From Acidobacteriota bacterium (GTDB taxonomy: Bacteria; Acidobacteriota; Holophagae; Acanthopleuribacterales; Acanthopleuribacteraceae): a stretch of DNA of 64,000 nt. Each line of letters starts with the position of its first letter. Position 1 is the first letter of the stretch. The DNA is taken from the NCBI GenBank assembly GCA_020637335.1, contig JACJWC010000014.1, positions 1 to 64,000 of the forward strand. The letters run 5' to 3'. The position numbers and the translations under genes are program-made. This document shows positions 53,484 through 62,026 of this stretch, in pieces. Under the pieces are notes generated by a model. That model had not been told where the DNA came from. It did no database searches and worked only from the letters and a program-made list of their open reading frames with translations.

Positions 53484-54053
53484 GTGTCACAAGCCAGCGA
53501 TCTCATTCACCAGATACAGGGCGATTTGCACCGTCTTCAGCGCGATTACAATCAGTTTTTTGGCGGGGTCACACCGATTGAACCGATGGAAGCGCGCGAT
53601 GCCCTGATGGAAAAAGTGAAAATCCTGCGCAATATGACGAAACTGAAGACCGAAGAGAACTTCCTGGCCGATAACCTCATTGGGAAAGTGCAATCCTACG
53701 TCATGATGTGGGAACGTCAATTACAGGCAAAAGAAGGTCGGCGCCCCAGCAGACGCAAAGTGAAAACCGTTGACCCCCAACATTCTGAGCCGCCTTCCGA
53801 GCAAGCAGCACCGGCGCGCATGGTCACCCTTAAAGATCCTTCGCGCGAACGCGGCAAGGTGGTCGAATTATTTGAGGAATACGTCAAAATGAACCTGATG
53901 GCCGGTTCGCGCCAACAGGTGTCCTTCGCCAAATTCCAATCCTTAATCCAGGCGCAGACAGACAAGTTAAAAGCGGCTAAAAATGCCCAATCGGTCTCTT
54001 TTGAAGTCGTTATCAAAGAAAACCGGGTCCTGCTCAAATCCAAATCTCAATGA
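53484..54053 (+). CDS. Conserved helical protein, MXAN_5187-C-like
   Basis: 189-aa, highly charged. Two helical parts (about 1-80 and 115-180) are joined by a Pro/Ser-rich linker. The C-terminal half (LFEEYVKMNLMAGSRQQVSFAKFQ-type, split here) resembles the domain named after MXAN_5187 in myxobacteria; I am not certain. The GTG start has GAGGATC upstream. Probably co-transcribed with the zinc-ribbon gene; function unknown. Confidence 0.65.
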   Translation: MSQASDLIHQIQGDLHRLQRDYNQFFGGVTPIEPMEARDALMEKVKILRNMTKLKTEENFLADNLIGKVQSYVMMWERQLQAKEGRRPSRRKVKTVDPQHSEPPSEQAAPARMVTLKDPSRERGKVVELFEEYVKMNLMAGSRQQVSFAKFQSLIQAQTDKLKAAKNAQSVSFEVVIKENRVLLKSKSQ

Positions 54054-54685
54054 GGCAAGTCGCCTAACAGGGGCACAAAACGAACGGGAAACTGCGTTTC
54101 ACGCTCCACCGATCCGTTCTTTTTTGTGTAACACACCAACTCCTGATGGAAGGTACCTTCCGGGCATACCATCACCCGGTCCTCTGCCAGTTGCTCCAAT
54201 AAATGCAGAGGCGGATCTTGTGCGGCTGCGGCAATCAGAATGCCATCAAATGGGGCTTTTTCCGGTAGGCCATCCAGGCCATTGGCCCAATGGAATTCAA
54301 TATTGAGAAAACCCAACTCCGTCAGGCGTTTTTGCGCTGAATTCAGCAGGCCCCGGCGAATTTCCAAGCTGAAAACTTGCGAACAACATTGGGCCAATAC
54401 AGCCGTTTGATAGCCACAGCCGGTGCCGATTTCGAGTACGCGATCGCTTGGCTTTAATCTCAAACATTGGGTCATATAGGCGACCATGAAGGGTTGTGAA
54501 ATGGTTTGGCCCATGCCGATTGGCAAGGGTCCATCGGCGTAGGCCCACTCGCGTTGCCCTTCGGGCACAAAAAGATGTCGGGGTACCTGGCGCATCGCTT
54601 TAAGCACACCTAGGTCGTGAATTCCGCGAGCAATTAACTGTTGATCCACCATGGTTTTGCGCAAGGAATCTTCATTCATTTTCAC
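54047..54685 (-). CDS. pcm: Protein-L-isoaspartate O-methyltransferase
   Basis: 212-aa SAM enzyme that methylates isoaspartyl residues for protein repair. RHLFVPEG and PLPIGMGQTISQPFMVAYMT are the family's substrate and N-terminal blocks; the SAM motif is VLEIGTGCGYQTAVLA. A GTG at 54685 or an ATG at 54679 could be the start. It ends in a 7-base tail-to-tail overlap with the preceding plus-strand gene and lies 12 bases after the HDAC-like gene. Confidence 0.93.
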   Translation of the reverse strand: MKMNEDSLRKTMVDQQLIARGIHDLGVLKAMRQVPRHLFVPEGQREWAYADGPLPIGMGQTISQPFMVAYMTQCLRLKPSDRVLEIGTGCGYQTAVLAQCCSQVFSLEIRRGLLNSAQKRLTELGFLNIEFHWANGLDGLPEKAPFDGILIAAAAQDPPLHLLEQLAEDRVMVCPEGTFHQELVCYTKKNGSVERETQFPVRFVPLLGDLPH

Positions 54686-54697
54686 AAGGTTTCCAAT

Positions 54698-55618
54698 TTA
54701 CAGGGCTTCCAAGTGCGCTTCAACGCTCTTTGCCAATGCATTGAGGTTGTAACCTCCTTCCAGATAAGAAATGAGCCGCCCTTGGCAGGTGCGTTGGGCC
54801 AGGTCGGTCAACCATTCGGTCCAACGTCGAAAGGTGGACTCGTCATAGGCCAGCCCGCCTAGTGGGTCGTCTCGGTGGCCATCAAATCCTGCTGAAATAA
54901 GAATGATGTCGGGTTTAAACTGGTCGCTGATTTCATTCAAATCGTGTTCCATTAAATGGCTGGCTTCATCGCCAGTGGTACCCGCCCGTAGCGGTTGGTT
55001 TAGGGTTGTTCCGAGCCCGGCACCCATGCCGCGTTCTGCTGCAGAACCGGTGCCGGGATAAAAGGGGTACTGGTGCAAACTGTAAAAAAAGACGTCAGGG
55101 TCCTCATAGAAAATGGCTTGCGTGCCATTGCCGTGGTGGACGTCCCAATCCACAATTAATACTTTCTGCAGACCCTGGGCTTGGGCCATACGGGCACATA
55201 GCGCAATGTTATTGAACAGGCAAAAACCCATTGCGCGACTGGCCTCCGCATGGTGGCCCGGGGGTCGGACCGCACAAAAAACCCGATTGCCCTTTTGAAC
55301 TTCAGATAGCGCCGTTTGAGCGGTTCCAGCCGCCAACAGGGCGATTTCGTAAGATTTTGCAGAAACCGTTGTGTCGCCCCCATCCACGTAGGGAACTTGA
55401 AGCTCTATGTTTTCCTTCAAACGCTGGGTATAACCCGAAGGGTGGACCCGGGCCAAGTCTGCGGGTGCAATGGGCTCTGGTTTACGGTGTTGTAAGTCGG
55501 ACCACAATCCAGATTGGCGCAGATGCTGATCCAAATGACCTAAGCGTTCCGGCCGTTCCGGATGGCCGGGCCCCGTTTGGTGCTCCATCATGGTTAAATC
55601 GCTGATCAGCGTGCGCAT
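54698..55618 (-). CDS. Class II histone-deacetylase-like amidohydrolase
   Basis: 306-aa zinc amidohydrolase related to HDACs and acetoin/acetylpolyamine deacetylases. Seen: the typical start TGPGHPERPERL, AVRPPGHHAEASRAMGFCLFNN, zinc ligands in VDWDVHHGNGTQ, SLHQYPFYPGTG, and ISAGFDGHRDDPLGGL. ATG at 55618 gives the standard N-terminus. Likely removes acetyl groups from small amines or proteins; in bacteria the substrate varies. Located upstream of pcm and divergent from the thioesterase. Confidence 0.92.
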   Translation of the reverse strand: MRTLISDLTMMEHQTGPGHPERPERLGHLDQHLRQSGLWSDLQHRKPEPIAPADLARVHPSGYTQRLKENIELQVPYVDGGDTTVSAKSYEIALLAAGTAQTALSEVQKGNRVFCAVRPPGHHAEASRAMGFCLFNNIALCARMAQAQGLQKVLIVDWDVHHGNGTQAIFYEDPDVFFYSLHQYPFYPGTGSAAERGMGAGLGTTLNQPLRAGTTGDEASHLMEHDLNEISDQFKPDIILISAGFDGHRDDPLGGLAYDESTFRRWTEWLTDLAQRTCQGRLISYLEGGYNLNALAKSVEAHLEAL

Positions 55619-55688
55619 AGCAGATTGTGCTCCCGGTATGTCATGATACTTTTTTAGCCTATCGGTTCGCTTGCCAAGGAGCAATAGC

Positions 55689-56117
55689 ATGGAACGCATT
55701 GATTTAAGTCAATATCCACATCGGGTCGAAATTGAGCTGGCTTGGGGCGATATGGATGCCTTTCAACACGTTAACAACACGGTTTACCTGCGCTTTTTTG
55801 AAACTTCACGCATCGCTTTTTTTCGCGAATTAGGTTTATTGGAAAACCTCGCACCTTCTAGCATTGGGCCCATTCTCGGGAAGGTGTCTTGTACTTTTAC
55901 CTATCCATTGACCTACCCCGACAGAGTATCGGTCGGATTGAAAGTAGGTGAAATTGCCGAGGATCGATTTGTCTTGCACCACTTGGTGTGGAGTCAAAAA
56001 CATCAAACCTGCGCCGCCTTTGGCGAGGGTCGCATTGTCATGTTTGATTATCAGACCGGAAAAAAGGTACTCATTCCTGAAGGCCTGCACACCCAGCTTC
56101 AAGCCTGGCGTGGCTGA
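55689..56117 (+). CDS. Hotdog-fold acyl-CoA thioesterase
   Basis: 142-aa 4-hydroxybenzoyl-CoA-thioesterase-type hotdog protein. The helix signature WGDMDAFQHVNNTVYLRFFE has the catalytic Asp and the HVNN turn. AAGGAG lies upstream of the ATG at 55689. Single gene between divergent hdac-like and convergent dtd genes. Acyl specificity not known. Confidence 0.88.
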   Translation: MERIDLSQYPHRVEIELAWGDMDAFQHVNNTVYLRFFETSRIAFFRELGLLENLAPSSIGPILGKVSCTFTYPLTYPDRVSVGLKVGEIAEDRFVLHHLVWSQKHQTCAAFGEGRIVMFDYQTGKKVLIPEGLHTQLQAWRG

Positions 56118-56123
56118 TGCCAG

Positions 56124-56567
56124 TTAGTCGGTATCCAACCAAATCGTGACGGGTCCGTCATTGTGAAGTGAAACGTCCATATGGGCCCCAAATTGGCCGA
56201 ATTGAACATCGCTGACACCGAGTGTCTGAAGCGCTTTTCCAAACGTCTGAACCAGGGGCTCGGCTAATTCAGGGCGGGCCGCATCGGTAAAGGAGGGCCG
56301 GCGCCCCTTCCTGGTGTCGGCAAACAAAGTGAACTGGCTGACAACCAAAGCCGCACCGCCTGTTTCCAATAGGCTGTGGTGAAAGCGGCCCAATTCATCG
56401 GGAAACAGACGCATATGGACTATTTTCTCTGCCAGCTGTTGGGCCTGATCAGCACTGTCGCTTGCCCCAACGCCAATTAATATCAGGTAGCCTGCGCCGA
56501 TCTGGGCAATTTTTTGTTGGTCGACGTGTACCGATGCTTGAGAAACGCGTTGAAGGAGTGCGCGCAT
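56124..56567 (-). CDS. dtd: D-aminoacyl-tRNA deacylase
   Basis: 147-aa enzyme that removes D-amino acids from mischarged tRNA. N-terminal MRALLQRVSQASVHVD, the active-site SQFTLFADTRKGRRPSF and the C-terminal GxMxVxxxNDGPVT block (GAHMDVSLHNDGPVTIW) are complete. The ATG at 56567 lies eight bases after the lipoprotein gene, so it is in that operon. Confidence 0.95.
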   Translation of the reverse strand: MRALLQRVSQASVHVDQQKIAQIGAGYLILIGVGASDSADQAQQLAEKIVHMRLFPDELGRFHHSLLETGGAALVVSQFTLFADTRKGRRPSFTDAARPELAEPLVQTFGKALQTLGVSDVQFGQFGAHMDVSLHNDGPVTIWLDTD

Positions 56568-56574
56568 AAATCCT

Positions 56575-57210
56575 CTACAGGCTGGTAAAGGATTCTTCGG
56601 ATTCCAGACTATTCTCATCGATCAAGCCGGAGCGCAATTGCCAGTAGCTCTCCATGTTGGTGATGTGAAAGGTCAGGTCGATTTCACAACGTTTGAGTTG
56701 GCTGCGCGGAAGGGCATTGTTGTTGTCACCGATAACGACGGTATTGTATGTGCCCCAAGGCTCTTTCGGAATGTAAACGGTTGTTCCGGGCTCAAAGCCG
56801 CCCCAGCGCACGGTATTGTCGAACGAAAAATTAACCGAAATACGCATGTTCACGGTTTTGCCGTCGGGATTGCGTTCAACCGAGACAACTTGGTAGCGGT
56901 GGTGGCCGATACCTAGAAAGCGCACCAACACAATCCCCTGCGGATCAAACGTAATCGGTTCGCCCTTGCCTAACTGTTGTTGGTAGGCGCTGAGCAGGTT
57001 GATGACATAAGCGCGATATCGCTTTGCGCCCGGAATGAAAACAGTGGCATTGAGCCCCTCTTCATCCAAAACCTCAACCGACTTTAGGAACGTGTTGAAC
57101 GATTTTTGCAGTTCCATGCGCAAGGTTTTGTCCGGGTCGGTTTGGCATTGGCAAAAACACGCCAATATCACTAGGGGAACGCTAATTTTTTTGAAAAATG
57201 AGAACGCCAT
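56575..57210 (-). CDS. Putative lipoprotein
   Basis: 211 aa with a signal peptide and a probable lipobox (VILACFCQC; the acylated Cys near residue 17). The mature part has no recognised domain; YRAYVINLLSAYQQQLGKG and FEPGTTVYIPKEPWGTYN suggest a mixed alpha/beta fold. The ATG at 57210 follows GGAGG and overlaps the end of the ketoacyl synthase gene by 29 bases, so the genes are co-transcribed. Function unknown. Confidence 0.75.
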   Translation of the reverse strand: MAFSFFKKISVPLVILACFCQCQTDPDKTLRMELQKSFNTFLKSVEVLDEEGLNATVFIPGAKRYRAYVINLLSAYQQQLGKGEPITFDPQGIVLVRFLGIGHHRYQVVSVERNPDGKTVNMRISVNFSFDNTVRWGGFEPGTTVYIPKEPWGTYNTVVIGDNNNALPRSQLKRCEIDLTFHITNMESYWQLRSGLIDENSLESEESFTSL

Positions 57211-58375
57211 TATTTCCTCCAAAGGCAAAGGAATTGCTCATCGCACATTGGATAGGTGCTCGAAATTGGGGTTTTTGGACCAGAAAAAAGGGCTCTTCCA
57301 AAATTGAGTTCTGGCTGTGAATGGTAGGTGGAATGATTTGCGTTTGCAGGGCTCGCACGGTTAATACCGCTTCAATGGCGCCGGCAGCGCCCAAACAGTG
57401 ACCGGTCATGGACTTGGTACCGGTGACATAAAGCGGGCGCGTCCGCCCACTAAATACGCTGGTCAGAGCTTGGGTTTCGGCGGCGTCGTTTTGAGGTGTT
57501 GCGGTTGCATGGGCATTAACCAAATCAATGGCATCAGCGGTCAGCTTGGCATCTTTGAGCGCGGCCAACATGGCGCGCACAGCACCTTGACCGTCAGGGG
57601 GTGGTGCCGTCATGTGATGGGCGTCGCACGATAGTCCATAACCGCGCAGGGTCGCGCAGCAGTTGGCGCCACGCCGTTCTGCATGGGTTCGGGTTTCGAG
57701 CACCAAAAATGCCGCACATTCGCCGAGATTCATGCCGGCTCTTTCAGGGTCAAACGGTCGGCAGGCGGTCGGGTCCACCGCGCTCAAACTGTTGAATCCT
57801 GCATGGGTTAATCGGGTAATGGCATCCGCGCCGCCGACCAGGCAAATATCCAGTTGGCCGGTACGCATTTGATCGATGGCTTCTGCCATGGCCAGGACGG
57901 AGGAACTACAGGCCGTCATGACGGAGCGCAGCGGTCCCTCTAAACCGAGGCTTTCGGCCACAATTTGTGTGGTTGCATCGCCATTGTGCACATAAAAGTC
58001 TTGGATGTTTGCCGGTTTGCCGTTTTGGGTCCACTCGGCAAAACAGGTTTCGGTTAAATGAAGACCACCCGTGCCCGCACCGAGAAACAGACCGGCCTTG
58101 CTTATCAACGGACCGAGGCCACTGTCTTGAACAGCGGCTTGGGCTGCGGCAAGGCTCATTAAATCCGTACGACTGCTTCGCGGGAACCGCGGATCAGAGG
58201 CGGGTGGTGAAGGTAAAGGTGCGGCCATTTCGGATTTCTCTGCAGATGCATCGAAATAGGGGACTGGGCGAAAGGGATCTGAGGCCGATATGGCGTTTTT
58301 CCAACTGGTTTCCAGATCATGGCCCAAAGAAGAAACCAAACCCATACCCGTTACCACAATCTCGGGGTAACCCAA
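57182..58375 (-). CDS. Beta-ketoacyl-ACP synthase (FabF/KAS II type)
   Basis: About 397-aa thiolase-fold condensing enzyme. The Cys-His-His triad is seen in TACSSSVLAM, VNAHATATPQND and KSMTGHCLGAAGAIE; the C-terminus has MSNSFAFGGNN. The TTG at 58375 has AGGAGG five bases upstream; an ATG at 58414 would begin before it. It lacks neighbouring ACP, KR or malonyl transferase genes, so it may serve a specialised or secondary lipid rather than housekeeping synthesis. First gene of a run with the lipoprotein and dtd. Confidence 0.9.
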   Translation of the reverse strand: MGYPEIVVTGMGLVSSLGHDLETSWKNAISASDPFRPVPYFDASAEKSEMAAPLPSPPASDPRFPRSSRTDLMSLAAAQAAVQDSGLGPLISKAGLFLGAGTGGLHLTETCFAEWTQNGKPANIQDFYVHNGDATTQIVAESLGLEGPLRSVMTACSSSVLAMAEAIDQMRTGQLDICLVGGADAITRLTHAGFNSLSAVDPTACRPFDPERAGMNLGECAAFLVLETRTHAERRGANCCATLRGYGLSCDAHHMTAPPPDGQGAVRAMLAALKDAKLTADAIDLVNAHATATPQNDAAETQALTSVFSGRTRPLYVTGTKSMTGHCLGAAGAIEAVLTVRALQTQIIPPTIHSQNSILEEPFFLVQKPQFRAPIQCAMSNSFAFGGNNGVLIFQKN

Positions 58376-58440
58376 ATGTGCCTCCTCGACCCAAAAAGGG
58401 GTCTTATCCTGCATATTAATATCACAAATCGGTTCGGGTC

Positions 58441-61400
58441 TCAGGGCATGGCAAAGCTTTCGCCAGCTACTGGCAGTTCTAAGGTGAACACGCTACCCAA
58501 GCCCACACCTGGGCTTTCGACGAGGATTCGCCCGTTCATTTCTGTCATGGCGTTGGCGCAGAAATGTAAGCCAAACCCGCGGCCTTGTGGTTTGCCACTA
58601 AAGCCGTAATTGAAGATTCTTTTCAGATTTTCGGGTGGGATCCCCATGCCATTGTCCTCAATAACCAAGTGCACATGCTGGTCCAACTGACGAACGAAAA
58701 TGCAGATCTTTCGCGCTTTGGTCGGTGGTTCTGATTTAAGCGCTTCAATGGCATTTTTGACCAAATTGACCAGGACTTGGGCCAGTTTAGTTTTGGCTAT
58801 ACGGACCTGAATGTGCGGAACATTGAGCACCACCTGGACCTGATGCTTTTTAAGGCTACCGGATTGAATCTTAATGGCATCCTGGACCAGCTGATCCAGG
58901 AAGATATCTTCCTCATAGGTCGCACGCATAGCATGGTCTTGTTGGGCGCGCACGATATCCAAAATGTGCAGGGTTTTTTCGTGGAGCAGGTCAGATTCTT
59001 CTTTCATTTCTGACCAAACACCCTCATGTAGACCCACCAACTTACGGAGGCTGGCAATGAGCCGGGTCTGGCCCTGCGCGGTTTCAAGATTGAGTTCTCC
59101 CGACTCCATCTTGGCGCAGATTTTCCCCAATAACTCAACCGTTTGATGGTTTTGCAATTTTTCCTGGAGAATATCGCAGGAGACCATCATGGAATTGAGG
59201 GCATTGCCAATATTGTGCAAGACATCCACGGCGATTTCGGCCATGCCGGCCTGGTGGGCGGCTTCAACCAACAGGTTTTGTGTGCGCACCAGTTCCTGAT
59301 TGGCTTGTTCATAAGCACGTGTGCGTTCAGATACCCGCTCTTCCAGGATCTGTTTACTCTGCGAGAGTTCATTGATTCGGTAGGCAACCAGCGCAGCAAC
59401 CAAACCTGCACACAGAATCATGAACCATGTGGTTTTCCAAAAGGGCGGAATAACCCGCAATTCCAGACTGATGGGCGTTTCTTTCCACAGACCGTCATGG
59501 TTGGTCGCCCGGACTTTAAAAGCATAAGCGCCACCTTCCAAATCATTGTAATTGGCAAATCGACGCGTTCCGGCATTGATCCATTCTTGGTCGACCCCTT
59601 CCATTTTGTACTGATACTGGATCTTTTCCGGGAAGGCGTAATCCAAGGCGGCAAATTCAAACGAAATAAAGTTCTGGCGATGGCTGAGCACCATCGGTTC
59701 ATACGACCCATCAGGTGTGTGCCGAAGGGGGATTTGTTCGTTAAAGATCTTAAAAGAGGTGAAGACAACGGGCGGGACATACCGGTCCTGTTGGATGTTC
59801 TGCGGATAAAAACTGTTTAGTCCGTTCAGGCCCCCAAAAAAAAGTTCACCGTTGGCACTTTTATAAAAGGCGCCGAGTACGTACTCACTGCCCTGTAGGC
59901 CATCCACAGTGTCGTAACTATTGATTTTTATTTCGGGGAAGTTTGTGGGAACGATTTCAAAGATGCCCTTATTGCTACTGGCCCAGACATGATCGTCGGA
60001 ATCTACTAAAAGTCCTTGGATCACGCCATTCGGCAGGCCATCACGGCTCTGGAAAATGACCATAGATCCATCTGGTTGCACCACATTGAGTCCATCCAAG
60101 GTGCCAATCCAAATGCGGCCCTGGCTGTCCTCGCCAAAACTGCTGACGTAGTCATGGCTGAGGGTCGGGTTAATCCCACTTTTCCGGTAATCGCGAAAGC
60201 TGTTTTCTTTTAAGTCCATGCACCAGGCACCGCGGCCGTAAGTGCCCGTCCAAATGCGACCGCGACTGTCCTGAAAGCAGCTCAAAATCGAAATCGTATC
60301 AAAATCCGAAAAGGCCTTTTGCGCCAGGGCCGAGGGGAAAAAGCGATCACTCTCCGGATCATATGCGTACAGGCCGGAGCGCGACCCCAACCATATTTTG
60401 CGATCGCGATCGCGCAACAGGACCTGGGGAAAATTGTCCGGCAATCCCTCGGGCCCTTTTTTGGTGATATGACGGATCGTTTTAAAATTAGGGCTAATTA
60501 TATCCAATCCGTTTCCGTAGGTGCCCATCCATATCTGACCTTGGGTATCTTCGGTCATACACAGAATCTGATTCTCACTCAGGGAGACAGGATCTTCAGA
60601 CTTGACTAAGTGACGAATAGCCTCGCGATTCTCGTTAAAAATGCTCACGCCATTGATGGTTCCGACCCATAACTGATCTTTTTGGTCCACCATTATGGAG
60701 CGAACGGTGTTGTGGATGAGGGTCGAAGGGTCAAAGGGGTGGTTTTGCAGGAGCTGAAATTTGCGCTCAAAGGCACTGAGTTTATTGATCCCTGAAAGGA
60801 ACCCGCCGACCCAAACCACGCCCGAGTCGTCCTTGAAAATGGCAATGATATTGTTGCTAGAGAGGCTTGTGGGCACAAAATTGTCATGGCGGTAAACCAA
60901 AAAAGTATCGGTTTCTTTCAGGAGTACGTTGAGACCGCCATCGCGCGTGCCAACCCAAATCCGGCCGCGTTCATCTTCTACCAATGTGTTGATCCAGTTG
61001 TCTGAAAGACTACCCGGTACATCCTCCTGAAAATAACTTTGCCACATTCCTGAATTGGGGTCGTAGCGATTCAAACCATGGGTGGTCCCAATCCACAATG
61101 CGCCTGTTTCGTCTTCCAAAAGGGCGCGAATTTCCCGGTTGCTCAATGCGGAATTTTCTGGCCGCAAAACCCGGTCAATGGTTTGGCTTTTTCGATCCAT
61201 ACGGAATAGGCCGTTTTTGGTGCCAATCCACAGGTAATTGCCCGAGGGTAATAAGGCCCGAACCCGATCGTCCTCCAGGCCAAACCCATCTTGTGCGGCA
61301 TAATGATGGACTTTCATGTCGCGATCAATGCGGAATAGACCGCTGTTGAAGGAGCCCGCCCACATCTCGCCATCTTCGTCCTCGACAAGAACGGCAATGC

Positions 61401-61797
61401 CGCCCAACTCGCGGTCGTTAAATTCCTGTGTCGAACCAATGACGTGTTTAAAGGACTCCTGGCTCTCTTCCAACAGGTCTAATCCAACCCGGTTGCCAAT
61501 CCAAAGCCTGCCTTTTTGGTCGACCCACAGGCAGCGCACCCAATTGTCAGAAAGCGAAGAGGGGATATTGGAGTCGTGCATGTAATGGGTGAAGGCATAA
61601 CCATCGTACTTGTTTAATCCCCCCTCACTCCCAAACCACAAAAATCCCTGATGGTCCTGCGCAATCCCGAAAACGGTGCTCTGAGACAAACCCTCTTCTA
61701 TGGAAATCCGCTGGAAGTGCAGTTGGCGTGGCAAGTCATGGCTCTGGGGTACCAGACCCAAGGCCACGACCGAAATCCAGCTGACCCAAAACATCAT
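58441..61797 (-). CDS. Two-component regulator propeller sensor histidine kinase
   Basis: About 1118 aa. A signal-anchor start is followed by two seven-bladed propellers built of Reg_prop repeats (LWIGTTHGLNRYDP, IWVGTRDGGLNVL, IWMGTYGNGLDII), a Y_Y_Y beta-sandwich (about 690-790; KMEGVDQEWINAG), one membrane helix near 800-820, a coiled coil, and a kinase core. The core has an H-box-like DVLHNIGNALNSMMVS and ATPase motifs NLVKNAIEAL, EDNGMGI and GRGFGLHF. Unlike Bacteroides hybrids it has no receiver or AraC output. No cognate regulator is nearby. The start is uncertain. Confidence 0.9.
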   Translation of the reverse strand: MMFWVSWISVVALGLVPQSHDLPRQLHFQRISIEEGLSQSTVFGIAQDHQGFLWFGSEGGLNKYDGYAFTHYMHDSNIPSSLSDNWVRCLWVDQKGRLWIGNRVGLDLLEESQESFKHVIGSTQEFNDRELGGIAVLVEDEDGEMWAGSFNSGLFRIDRDMKVHHYAAQDGFGLEDDRVRALLPSGNYLWIGTKNGLFRMDRKSQTIDRVLRPENSALSNREIRALLEDETGALWIGTTHGLNRYDPNSGMWQSYFQEDVPGSLSDNWINTLVEDERGRIWVGTRDGGLNVLLKETDTFLVYRHDNFVPTSLSSNNIIAIFKDDSGVVWVGGFLSGINKLSAFERKFQLLQNHPFDPSTLIHNTVRSIMVDQKDQLWVGTINGVSIFNENREAIRHLVKSEDPVSLSENQILCMTEDTQGQIWMGTYGNGLDIISPNFKTIRHITKKGPEGLPDNFPQVLLRDRDRKIWLGSRSGLYAYDPESDRFFPSALAQKAFSDFDTISILSCFQDSRGRIWTGTYGRGAWCMDLKENSFRDYRKSGINPTLSHDYVSSFGEDSQGRIWIGTLDGLNVVQPDGSMVIFQSRDGLPNGVIQGLLVDSDDHVWASSNKGIFEIVPTNFPEIKINSYDTVDGLQGSEYVLGAFYKSANGELFFGGLNGLNSFYPQNIQQDRYVPPVVFTSFKIFNEQIPLRHTPDGSYEPMVLSHRQNFISFEFAALDYAFPEKIQYQYKMEGVDQEWINAGTRRFANYNDLEGGAYAFKVRATNHDGLWKETPISLELRVIPPFWKTTWFMILCAGLVAALVAYRINELSQSKQILEERVSERTRAYEQANQELVRTQNLLVEAAHQAGMAEIAVDVLHNIGNALNSMMVSCDILQEKLQNHQTVELLGKICAKMESGELNLETAQGQTRLIASLRKLVGLHEGVWSEMKEESDLLHEKTLHILDIVRAQQDHAMRATYEEDIFLDQLVQDAIKIQSGSLKKHQVQVVLNVPHIQVRIAKTKLAQVLVNLVKNAIEALKSEPPTKARKICIFVRQLDQHVHLVIEDNGMGIPPENLKRIFNYGFSGKPQGRGFGLHFCANAMTEMNGRILVESPGVGLGSVFTLELPVAGESFAMP

Positions 61798-61937
61798 GAA
61801 ACGCGTTTGCTCCGTTTGATTTTGCCTGAATGGGAATGACTCATTCTGCCATGGCTTTTCGTCATGACGCACAACAAACTAAAATGCCGGGACCCAATAA
61901 TGGCAAAACTGGGCGCGCCAAGTCTGCCGGAAATCGC

Positions 61938-61943
61938 TATAAT
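61938..61943 (+). promoter_or_regulatory. Possible -10 element for the ALDH7 gene
   Basis: A perfect TATAAT lies 83 bases before the ALDH7 start in the divergent gap with the propeller kinase. No good -35 is found at 16-18 bases spacing (GCGCCA), and there is no extended -10, so this is tentative. Confidence 0.3.
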
Positions 61944-62026
61944 GCGGGTGGATCCGCGATGGGAGGTTTTTACCTCCCAATTTTTTTGCAGTTTTTGTCG
62001 CGGTTGATGCAAGAGAAAGGTTGAAT

